Origin: Tetrahymena thermophila SB210
Taxonomy: Eukaryota; Ciliophora; Oligohymenophorea; Hymenostomatida; Tetrahymenidae
NCBI RefSeq assembly: GCF_000189635.1
Contig: NW_002476412.1
Location: 124,001-188,000 of the forward strand
DNA: 64,000 nucleotides
Reading direction: 5' to 3'
Under the pieces are notes generated by a model. The model had not been told where the DNA came from, did no database searches, and was given only the letters and a program-made list of their open reading frames with translations. This document shows, one piece after another, positions 23,701-33,951 of the stretch. Position 1 is the first letter of the stretch; the number at the start of each line of letters is the position of its first letter. A program made the position numbers and the translations under genes.

Positions 23701-25563
23701 ACATTGAATTCTATAATTTTATTTATCTCATGAAACATTTAATTTTATCAAAATAATTTTTCTTTTTTATTGAATAACATTAATTCTAAAATTTTATTTA
23801 TCTCATGAAATATTTAATATGATCAAAATAATTTTTTCTTTTTTATTTGTATAAATTTTTAATTGTAAAATGAATGAATTAATTAATTAATTACTTTTTC
23901 TTGCATTTCGTATTTTTATTGTATTTCATTTTATATTTTAAGAAGTCTATCTTGCTTTTTGAGATAATACATCTCCTCCGATTGCTTCAGCTTTTATAAG
24001 TCTTCAATGTATTTTAACTCCAATTTTGATACTTCATTTGAGTATTCTGCTTCTATCTTTATTCTTTCTTGCTACTCTAAGGCTTTTTCTTCAACTACAT
24101 ATTACTTTTTTAGCTCAAATTTTTTTAACTCGAATTCTGCTTGAATCTCTTTTCTTATTTTATCCTTTTTTTGTTCATTTGCTAAATCTATTTTTTCCTT
24201 CATTTCCCTTAGCTTTTGCTGTATTAAGAGATAAAATAAAGTTAAATTTATAAATTTAATTACTTACCTGTCTCTTTTACTAAAGCTGAATGTTTAGATT
24301 ACCTTTGTAATCTTAAATTGCATATTTTAAATTCTCTTGGCCTTAATCTTTAAATCTCTGAATTTACTCTTGGTAATATTGTTTCATCTTTTACTGCTCC
24401 TAAACTAGAGTGTTATTGATATTTCTTTAAGAAATATTCAAAAAACTCTTGTTCTAATTGATATCATCAAAATCCTTTTTCTCTGCCTCAAGCATGTCAA
24501 TTTGAATTTGATATTTTCTCTCAATTCTCTGCTAAATTTACTCTTTTAATTCTTTGAACTGTTGATTTAATTTATTTTCTTGTATAATTTTTTATTCATT
24601 AAAATTAATTTATAATTATTGTAAAATCTTCTCCTTCTCACTTTACACATTTATTTCTTCTTCAGTCTTATTTTCTATCAACGATTCTTTTATAAAAATT
24701 GAACTTATTCAAAAAAATTTATATTAATATATATATTTTACTTGCATTTGTTTCATCCCATGCATTAATAAACGTTTGCAACTGCGAATCAATTTACTGT
24801 TTTAGCTATTTCTTTTTCTCTTAAAATATATTTTCTAAATTAACAATCTGTTCATTTAATTCATTTGACTTCTTTTATTGATACTCATTTATCTTTAGCT
24901 CAGCTTAATTGACGTACTCATAATACTCCTGCTTTGGAGTTTGTCTTCCTAACATTTAAGCTTAATTTATATTTATAGGACTTTGTATCTTTAATTAATT
25001 AATATTTTTTTAAAGCACATTTGATTCGCTTGTGATTGGAGAATTTTTAACAACGTTTTTTTGAACTTATTTCTATTATTGCTCTTAAATAAACTAAGTG
25101 TTTTAATTAGAAATATCATTTTCTACAAAATCCTGCAACGACTACGTAGCTAACTAGTCTTTATTTTTTTACTCCATAAATTTTTGTTTGTAAAACTCAT
25201 CACTAGGATGCTCCCATTAAGACATTTATTTCTCCTAGTTAAAATAATATATTTCTCCTTCTTGCGTGATGTATTCTTTCCATCCTTCAGGAAGAGGAGC
25301 TCTCAATCTGTATTAAAGCAATGATTGCTTTTAATGAAATAATATCCAATTATAATTTACCCCTCTTCTGCAATGTATAAATATCGTTAATCTTTTTGAA
25401 TATCCATTCCTAGATATTTTGCATACTCAATAATCTCTAAATATATTTTGGCAAAAGAAATCAATCAATAAATATTAAAAATGATATCTAAAATAATTTA
25501 TTTACCTTCCTTAGTAGGAGAGTATTCTATTTAAATATCTTCTATTTATTATTAGCCTTCCAT
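20732..25563 (-). CDS. CEP164: CEP164-like WW-domain coiled-coil basal body protein
   Basis: Ten exons, 5' to 3': 25506-25563, 25361-25436, 24742-25307, 24268-24686, 23895-24218, 22631-22942, 22035-22571, 21330-21972, 20853-21256 and 20732-20794. They give 1133 residues. The N-terminus matches CEP164: an EIIEYAKYLGMD helix, YIAEEG, then APLPEGW and a WW domain with W54, YYFN, W76 and P79, the same position as in animal CEP164. The rest is long Lys/Glu/Gln coiled coil. Family knowledge: CEP164 sits on distal appendages/transition fibres and is needed to dock basal bodies and start ciliogenesis. Intron 5 (22943-23894) is unusually long, about 950 nt, and filled with degenerate tandem repeats. 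The gene is head-to-head with an EF-hand gene. Splice choices in the coiled coil rest on frame and GT..AG only, so they are less certain there. Confidence 0.87.
23225..23880. repeat. Degenerate tandem repeats filling intron 5 of the CEP164-like gene
   Basis: About eight or nine imperfect copies, 60-90 nt each, share the order TTATTTGAATAA, then AATTCTAAAATTTTATCTCA, then GAAATATTTAATTTAATCAA. Copies differ by small deletions and point changes. They explain the exceptional length of this intron. Confidence 0.8.
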
Positions 25564-26305
25564 AAAGCTTTAACTGTACTAAAAATGTAAATAAATCTTG
25601 TCTAATAAATATTTATAATATCAAAATAGAAAGTGTAATTTGATTGATAAATAAATAACCAATTATTGTTTGTTTATTTATTTTGAATTTGAATAATTAA
25701 TTAATGCTATTTTGTAAAGATATAAAAAACTAAATTAAAATAAATATTCATTTACTAATCAATTTTGTCAGTTTAAAAACACCAACTAAACCTAAAAAAA
25801 ATTATCAAAAATATTAAAAATTTAAAAAGGATTTAAATTTATTTTAACAAATTTCTATTTTTTCAATTATTATTTCTATCCTTCAAAGCAGTAAATGTTT
25901 CTTAATCTTTTTAAGGTACAAAATAAATGGATTTTTATTTAGTATATTCTTTTATCAAATTTAAAAATTATTTATTTGAGAAACCATTTAATTTATTTAA
26001 GAATTATTTTTTTGTTATTAAAATAATATTTTATTGCTAGTAGAATTACTAATTAAATACATTTTTAAGTTTGTTTTGAGTGCTTGTATTCAGAACAAAG
26101 AATAAATTTAAATATGCAGAAAACTTAATTATTACGATTTCTGTTCATTATAATGAATGATAATAAATTTTTACTATTTGAAATAGAAGTTTAATAATAA
26201 ATAATTAGTTTTGCAAAATTTCAAAAGAAAAATTATCAAAAGGCAAAAAGTTTAAAGAAGGTAAAAAGTAATTATATAGATAGATAAGAGAAGAAAGAAA
26301 AATAA
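25564..26305. promoter_or_regulatory. Shared 5' region between two divergent genes
   Basis: About 740 bp lie between the start of the CEP164-like gene (-) and the start of the EF-hand gene (+). Both promoters must lie here. It is AT-rich, and no specific motif could be assigned by eye. Confidence 0.45.
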
Positions 26306-26743
26306 ATGAGCTTGGAAATAAAAAACAATCACAAAACAGCATTTTAGTAAATATTCAACTTAGTAGCAAAAGATAATAAAATAGATAAGAAAGGATTAGA
26401 AGAACTTTTCCACACAATAGATTATTAAGTTACAGAAGAATAATTTAATGAAATGGTTGCAAAAATTTTTAATAAAAAAGAGCAAATCGGCTTTGAAGAG
26501 TTCTTGAAAATATTCAATTTAAAATTAACTGATTATACATTTAACGATGTTAGCAATGCCTTTAAGCTTCTTGCAAAAGATGATGATAAATACATAAGTC
26601 TTGAAAAGGTAAAAAAGATATTAGCAAAAAATGGGTTAGGATAAAAAGAGATTGAATTTTTAATTCATCAGCTTGAACCATTCACAGACTCCCAAAAAAG
26701 AGTTAATTATAAGGATTTTTTAAGTAGCTTATCTGCTGTATGA
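26306..26743 (+). CDS. Small EF-hand-like protein with degenerate calcium loops
   Basis: Single exon of 145 residues ending in TGA. Spacing and hydrophobic pattern fit four EF-hands of the calmodulin/troponin C superfamily. Examples are FNLVAKDNKIDKKGLEELF (first hand) and LLAKDDDKYISLEKVKKIL (third hand), with FLIHQLEP and VNYKDFL marking the last. The acidic ligand positions 1, 3, 5 and 12 are mostly replaced, so calcium binding is doubtful. It lies head-to-head with the CEP164-like gene, which makes a basal body or ciliary role attractive but unproven. Alternatives are a light-chain-like subunit of a larger complex. The ATG chosen is the first in frame; no intron is needed. Confidence 0.8.
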
Positions 26744-27307
26744 GATAAATAAATATATAAATAATAAATATTTAAATAAATCTTGTACTTTCATAATCTT
26801 ATTTGTTAAATGTATTCTAAAATTTTAATTCTTATTATAAATTTAATAAAAAACTGTCTAACCTACCAGCTAATAATCAATCTATAAATAAATGAAGTTA
26901 ATAAGTTACCTTACATATGAATTTATGAATAAGAATAAAAGAATAAATAAATAAATTTATTTTATTTTTGAAGAAATCTTATTTAATTAATATGTTGGCT
27001 GAAAATAAATAGTTTATTTTTTTATAAAATAATTTATGGTCTCAAAAATGTAAATTAAATGTTGATAATTTAAAGAATTTAATACATAGAACTAACTAAC
27101 TATATTTACTATTTTTTAGTATTTTTAAAAAAAAAATATTTATGATTGACTTTCCGAAAATTTTCTAAAATGGCCTTAATTAAATGTTGCCTTAATTAAT
27201 GAGGAATTGCGGTATTTGTTCTTTTAATCCACCTATATATATAATAAATTAATTAAATTTCTATAAATTGCAATCTATCTAATATTTTTGAAAAAAAATA
27301 TAAATAA
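26744..27307. other. Intergenic spacer
   Basis: AT-rich spacer between the EF-hand gene and the first LRR-exon gene. A frame of about 100 codons (26992-27299) is open in the ciliate code but has low complexity and no recognisable motif, so it was not called a gene. Confidence 0.5.
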
Positions 27308-30300
27308 ATGATGATACAATAGATTAAATATAAAAGTGTATTAGAAGTATTTATATTTATTTTTTTTATCAATATACTTTAAATTTATTTTTATGAATAT
27401 AAAAAGTTTTTAATTTCTTCACTTTAATCTCATTAGGTTCTCCATATTGATTTGATGTATATTTAATTTATAAATATTATTATTATTAATATTTTCAATT
27501 TATTTAACTTTCAGTTTATTTAAAATATTATTTTTCTAATAGAAATTAATTAATTATCACCATTATTCATTTATTTTATTTACTATAATTATTTTTATTT
27601 ATTTTAACTTAATTATCATTAAAATTTTAAAAATTAATTATCCATTTTTTTTCTTCTAAAAATTTAACTTGATAAAAACAGTTTGTTTGTTTTTTTGCTT
27701 GTTTGTTTTGGATTGTGATATTTTTTTTATAAAATTGAATTTAAAACAACAAAATGTTTTTAATTTGTTAACTTTTTATTTGATTTACTTTTCTTTTTCT
27801 ATTTTATTTTATATGTGTTTTTTTTTGTTCTATCTTTCTTAGTTTAACTAATTTTTTTATTGAGAAAATTTGCTTTTATTACTTATTAATTCACTTCTAA
27901 TTATTTTAAATTTCTTCATTTTTTCTTCTAAATAACTAATTAATTATATATGTTTTCTTCAATATTTAAAAAGTTACAATTAAATTGGTCCAATCAATGC
28001 ATCAGAATTAGGCTCAGCATTAGCAAATTGCACTAATCTCTCAAATTTGACACTTAATCTTCGGTAAAAAAGTTTATTTGTTTGAATTGCTATACTTTTA
28101 TTTACAAAATTAAATTTAAATCAATAAACCTCTTTTTATTTTTTTATTAGTTTATTATTTGATTTGATTTTTTTATTTTACTTGCATTTTTTTTTCTTCT
28201 ATATTCTTAATTTAAATCATTTTTTTATTTTCAACATTTTCTTTTATTATTAATTAATTAATTAATTAATTCATTTATTATTATTTCATATTATTTCTTC
28301 ATTTTTTCCTTTTAAATAAATAACTAATTAATTATATTTTTTTTCTTCAATATTTATAAAGCGGCCATAAAATTGGTGCAAATAGTGCGTCAGGCTTAAT
28401 TTCTTCTTTAAGACATTGCATTTATCTCTCAAATTTGACACTTAATTTTTTGTAAATACATTTTATTTATTTTAGATTGTCATATTTTTATTTATAAAAT
28501 TGAATTTAAATATTATTGCTATTTTAATGTATTTATTAGTTTTTCATTTGATTTATTTTAGTTTTTCTTTTTTATTGTACTTGTATTTTTTTTCTTTTAT
28601 CTTTCTTAATTTAATTCATTTTTTTATTTTCAACATTTTCTTTTATTATTTATTTATCAATTCATTTCTTATTATTTCATATTTTTTATTCATTTTTTCC
28701 TTCTAAATAAATAAATAACTAATTAATTAATTATATATTTTTTTCTTCAATATTTAAAAAGTGGAAATTAAATTTACGCAATTGGTGCATCAGATTTAGG
28801 TCATGCTTTAGCAAATTGCACTAGCCTCTCAAATTTGACACTTGATCTTGGGTAAAAACAGTTTATTTGTTTTGAATTGTGATATTTTTATTTATAAAAT
28901 TGAATTTAAAATAAAATAGATATTTTAATTTATTTATTTATTAGCTTTTTATTTACTTTTCTTTTTATTTTTTATTTTTCTTCTGTTTTTCTTCTTCTTC
29001 TATCTTCTTAATTTAACTCATTTTTTTATTTCAACGCTTGCTTTTATTATTTATTATTCATAACTAATTAATTATATATTTTTTCTTCAATATTTAAAAA
29101 GTCACAATAGAATTGGTGCAATAGGTGCATCAGACTTAGGTTCTGGCTTAGCAAATTGCATTAATATCTCAAATTTGACACTTAATCTTTAGTAAAAATA
29201 TTTTATTTATTTATTTATTAATTTATTTATTTTGTATGGTGATATTTTTATTAATAAAATTGAATTTAAAATAATTATAGCTTTTATAATTGATTTATTT
29301 GTAAGCTTTTTATTTGATTTACTTTTGTTTTTGTTTTTATTGAATAACATTTTCAAAAATTAAAAATGAATCATCACTATTTATTAGAGAAGATTTAAAT
29401 AATACTTAAAAATAAATAAATATAATTAAACCAAAGATTATGTAAAAGATAAAAATTTATTTTTTTATATATTTTGTTTGATATATTTAATGAAAAATAG
29501 TACGTTATCAAAATATTTTTAAAATTTTGTGAAAAAATTACGAAAAATTACTCTCGATTTTTTATTTTCACAATTTTCTTTTATTATTTATATATTTATT
29601 AATGAATTTCTTTATTTTTACATTTTTCTTCATTTTTTCCTTCTAAATAAATTACTAATTAATTTTTTATTTTTTCTTCAATATTTAAAAAGTAACAATA
29701 AAATTCGTGATTAAGGTACATCAGAATTAGGTTTTGGTTTAGCAAATTGCACTAATCTCTCAAATTTGACACTTTATCTTTGGTAAAAATAGTTTTTTGT
29801 TTTGGATTGTTATATTTTTACTTATAAAATTAAATTTAATACAATTTTGATAGCTCTTTTAATTTTTTTATTAGTTTTTTATTTTTATTACTTTTCTTTT
29901 TTTTTATTTTTATGAAAAAGTTGCAATAAAATTGGTGATTAAGGTACGTCAGGCTTAGGTTCTGGCTTAGCAAACTGCACTAATCTCTAAAATTTGACAC
30001 TTAATCTTAAGTAAAAAAGTTTATTTGTTTTTTATTGTGATATTTTTATTTATTAAATTCAATTTAAAAAAATATAGCTCTTTTCATTTATTAATTAGCT
30101 TTTTATTTGATTAACTTTTCTTTTTTATTTCACTTTTGTGTTTTCTTCTTCTTCTATCTTCCTAATTTAACTCATTTCTTATTTTGAACATTTGATTTTA
30201 TTACTTATTAATTTATTTCTTATTATTTCAAATTTCTTTATTTTTTCTTCTAAATAACTTATTAATTATATATTTTTTCTTCAATACTTAAAAAGGAACA

Positions 30301-32468
30301 ATTAAATTGGTGATTAAGGTATATCTATTTTAGGCTCTGCTTTAGCAAATTGCACTAATCTCACAAATTTGACACTTTATCTTGGGTAAAAGCAGTTTAT
30401 TTGTTATTAATTGATATATTTTTGCCTATAAAAATGAAATTAAACCAAAAAAGATAGTTCTTTTAATTTGTTTATTTGTTTTTTATTTGATTTACTTTTC
30501 TTTTTCTTTTTTATTATACTTCTGTTTATTTTTCTTAGTTTAACTGATTTTTTATTTTCAACATTTACTTTTATTATTTTTTTACTCATTTCTTATTATT
30601 TAATATGTTTTCTTCAGTTTTTCCTGCTAATATAAATAACTAATTAATTATTTTTTCTTCAATTTTTAAAAAGTAATAATAAAATTGGTGATTAAGGTAC
30701 ATCAGACTTAGGTTATGCTTTAGCAAATTGCACTAATCTCTCAAATTTAGCACTCGGTCTTTAGTAAAAAGAGTTTATTTATTTTTATTATGATATGTTT
30801 ACTTATAGAAATGAATTTAAAATAATATAACTCTTTTAATTTGTTTATTATTTATTAGCTTTTTATTTGATTTACTTTTTTATTTATTTTATTTGTGTTT
30901 TTTTTCTTTATCTTCTTCATTTAACTCATTTTTTTATTTTCAACAGTTGGTTATAAAATTTATTAACTCTTTTCTTATTATTTCAATATTTTTCTTCATT
31001 TTTTCCTTCTAAATAACTAATTAATTATTTTTTTTTCTTCAATATTTAAAAAGTAGAAATTAAATTGGTGCAACAGGTGTATCAGGCTTAGGTCTTGCTT
31101 TAGCAAATTGCACTAATCTCTCGAATTTGAAACTTGATGTTGCGTAAAACAGTTTATTTTTTGTCTTGGATTGTGATATTTTTACCGAAAAAATGAAATT
31201 CTGATTTTTTATTTTCAACATTTGCTTTTATTATTTATTTATTATTTCATATTTTTTCTTCATTTTTTTCCTTCTAAATAAATAAATAACTAATTAATTA
31301 ATTATATATATTTTTTTTCAATATTTAAAAAGTCGCAATTAAATTGGTGCATCAGGCTTAGGTACTGCTTTAGCAAACTACATTAATCTCTCAAATTTGA
31401 AACTTTATCTTTGGTAAAAACAGTTTATTTGTTTTGGATTGCCTCATCTTTATTTATAAAATTCAATTAAAAAAATATAGCTCTTTTTATTTATTTATTT
31501 ATTAGCTTTTTATTTGATTGATTTACTTTTCTTTTTCTATTTTATTTCATTTCTGTTTTTTTTCTTCTATCTTCTTAATTTAACTCATTTTTTATTTTCA
31601 ACATTTGCTTTATTATTTATTAATTCATTTCTAATTATTTTAAATTTCTTCATTTTTTCTTCAAAATAACTAATTAATTATATATGTTTTCTTCAATATT
31701 TAAAAAGTTACAATTAAATTGGTCCAATCAGTGCATCAGAATTAGGTTATGCTTTAGCAAATTGCACTAATCTTTCAAATTTGACACTTAATTTATGGTA
31801 AAATAGTTTATTTGTTTTGGATTTTGATACTTTTATTTATAAGATTGAATTTAAAACAAAACAGCTAGCTATATTAATATGTTTATTAGCTTTTTCTTTG
31901 ATTTGATTTGATTTGGTTTACTTTTCTTTTACTTTTTATTTTACTTATGTATTTTTTTCTTCTATCTTCTTAATTTAACTCATTTTTTATCATTTCAAAT
32001 TTTTTTTTCATTTTTTCCTTCAAAATAACTAATTAAATATTTATTTTTTTTCAATATTTAAAAAGTTCAAATTAAATTGGTGTAGTGGGTGCATCAAGCT
32101 TAGGTTCTGCTTTAGCAAATTGCACTAATCTCTCAAATTTGAAACTAAATCTTCGGTAAAAATAGTTTATTTGTTTTTGATTATGATGTGTTTACTTATA
32201 AAAATGAATTTAAAAAAATATAACTCTTTTAATTTATTTGTTTTGCTTTTTATTTGATTTATTTTTCTTTTTTCAGCTAATGTTTTTTTTAATTAATTTT
32301 AAATATAATTTTTTATTAAAATATTATATTTTATTTAATTTTTTTTAGTATTTTATTTTAATTTAATATAAAAGTGAAAACTAAATCAATGGATCATAAA
32401 AATTAAAAGTAAAAAGTAAGTGTCATAAATCAAAAAGGTTAGTTGTTTTTAAAATATATTTTTGGTGA
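27308..32468 (+). CDS. LRR protein encoded one repeat per exon (family member A)
   Basis: Fifteen exons: 27308-27346, 27407-27456, 27974-28063, 28362-28451, 28762-28851, 29102-29191, 29693-29782, 29921-30010, 30296-30385, 30674-30763, 31054-31143, 31333-31413, 31708-31797, 32066-32155 and 32375-32468, about 417 residues. Exon 1 is 13 codons and exon 2 is 50 nt. Twelve LRR exons follow, eleven of exactly 90 nt and one of 81 nt. All are flanked by phase-2 introns, and each encodes one 30-residue repeat of the type N.IG..GAS.LG.ALANCTNLSNLTL.L. The last exon is basic with KRLVV. Repeats and introns are nearly alike, so exon plus intron was the unit duplicated. Introns are T-rich, 138-501 nt. No repeat contains TGA. 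The protein should form an extended LRR solenoid without signal peptide or membrane segment; its ligand is unknown. Splice phases agree with the two paralogues in this window. Confidence 0.8.
27652..27682 (+). pseudogene. Relict of a deleted LRR exon inside the second intron
   Basis: Inside the intron before the first intact LRR exon, the segment CTAAAAATTTAACTTGATAA then AAACAG aligns with the end of an LRR exon plus its donor (AAATTTGACACTTGAT..TGGGTAAAAACAG). The exon body and the GT donor are missing. The intron sequence after it still follows the consensus of the other introns. It appears to be a deleted repeat and is not counted in the gene. Confidence 0.55.
29335..29530. other. A-rich insertion in an LRR intron
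   Basis: The intron 29192-29692 is 501 nt, against about 250-310 nt for most of its sisters. The extra part is A-rich on the plus strand, whereas all sister introns are T-rich, so it looks like inserted or foreign spacer. No coding potential was recognised. Confidence 0.5.
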
Positions 32469-33951
32469 TGATAGACAGACAGACAAGTGGTGAAAGGGGA
32501 TGAATAAATATTAAATATTTGAATAATAGAGAATAATATGTTTTATTATATAATATTTTGTAATAAGATAATTTAACCTAAAATATCGATAGATAGATTT
32601 ATTATTATTATTATATTTATGAATATCATATTTATTTATTTGGTAAGTTAATAAATAGCTTATCAAATAAATGAAAATTTACAAATTAAATTTACTTTAA
32701 TAAATAATTTATTATAAAACCAGTTTTTTACCAAAAACAATCAAATAAATCTTTTAATTTTTAATTAAATTTTTTTAAAATAAAAAAATTTAATTGTTAA
32801 TTTTAGATCATTTACCTGTTACTAATTAATGAAATAATAATTTAAAGATAGAAAATAATAAAAAAAAGGATCTAAAGGTGATATGTATGTACGGACTAAA
32901 TCAAAGTGTAATAAGAATTTTTTTACCACAAATCAATAAATAAATCAATCAATCAAATTGATAATATTTGATTTAAATTTTAGATTCAAAAAAGCTTTTT
33001 ATTTTGTATAATTATAAAAATAGACAAGATAGATGTAATTAAATTAAATACTTTATTTGGCTTAAATTAAATTCAAAAAAAATGAGTGGCTGGCTATTAT
33101 ATTCTAATAAACAAATAAATATAAATCAAGTTAATATGTAAGTTAAAATTAATTTCTATCAAAATAAATTTGAAATATAAGCTAAAAACAAACAGTGGCA
33201 CTTCATCAATTTTTGTTAAACGGGTTAATATTTATTTATTTAAAAAAACATCAAATTTTAAATATTCCAATGGTAATTATTGAAATTTATTTAGGTTTAC
33301 ATGTTTTAATAAGTTTTTATTCTTAATATCATTAAAATACTTGCATTTAAAGACAGATTAAATAGATTTATTTATATTTATGTGCAAATTTAAAGATTTA
33401 AAATCTTGCAAGTAGAGTATATTTATTTCAAGACTCTTTGAAATTATCTATAACCAACCATAAATTAAATTAGTTGTTAAAAGTCTTGGATATTTTAAGA
33501 TTAAAATTTATAATTTTTATGGTCTTTATAATTGTAAAATAAATAAAGAGATTGCACTTATTTTTTAGTCTCTCTGTATGAAAGTTATTCAGAATTAATA
33601 AATTTACAATGAAAAATGAAAAAAAATATCAAGGAAAATAAATATTAAAAGATAAATTGAAAAATTTAAGAGTTTTGTTTGAAAAATTAAATTTTTTTAT
33701 ATATAAGCAAATAAATCGGGTTAAAGATTATTTTAGAGTGAAAAAATTCAAATAAAGGTTATCAAAAACAATAATTTAGTTATTGACTGAATTAAAAAAA
33801 GTAATAGTAGTAGAAGAAAACATCAAACATTTATTAATTAATTAATTCAATCTAAAATTAGATTGTAAGATACATAGATAGATAGGTAAATATTAACAAT
33901 AAATAAATAGATAGATAGATAAAAGCTCTAATAATCACTAAGTCAAAAGCC
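32469..33951. other. Intergenic spacer
   Basis: About 1.5 kb, AT-rich, with short GACA and GATA repeats (near 32472-32485 and 33880-33920). No coding frame with recognisable motifs on either strand. Confidence 0.55.

Noticed and set aside
26992-27299. About 100-codon frame upstream of LRR member A
   Set aside because: Open only because TAA/TAG are sense codons in AT-rich DNA; low complexity, no similarity to family exons. The exon pair at 27308/27407 matches the paralogues far better.
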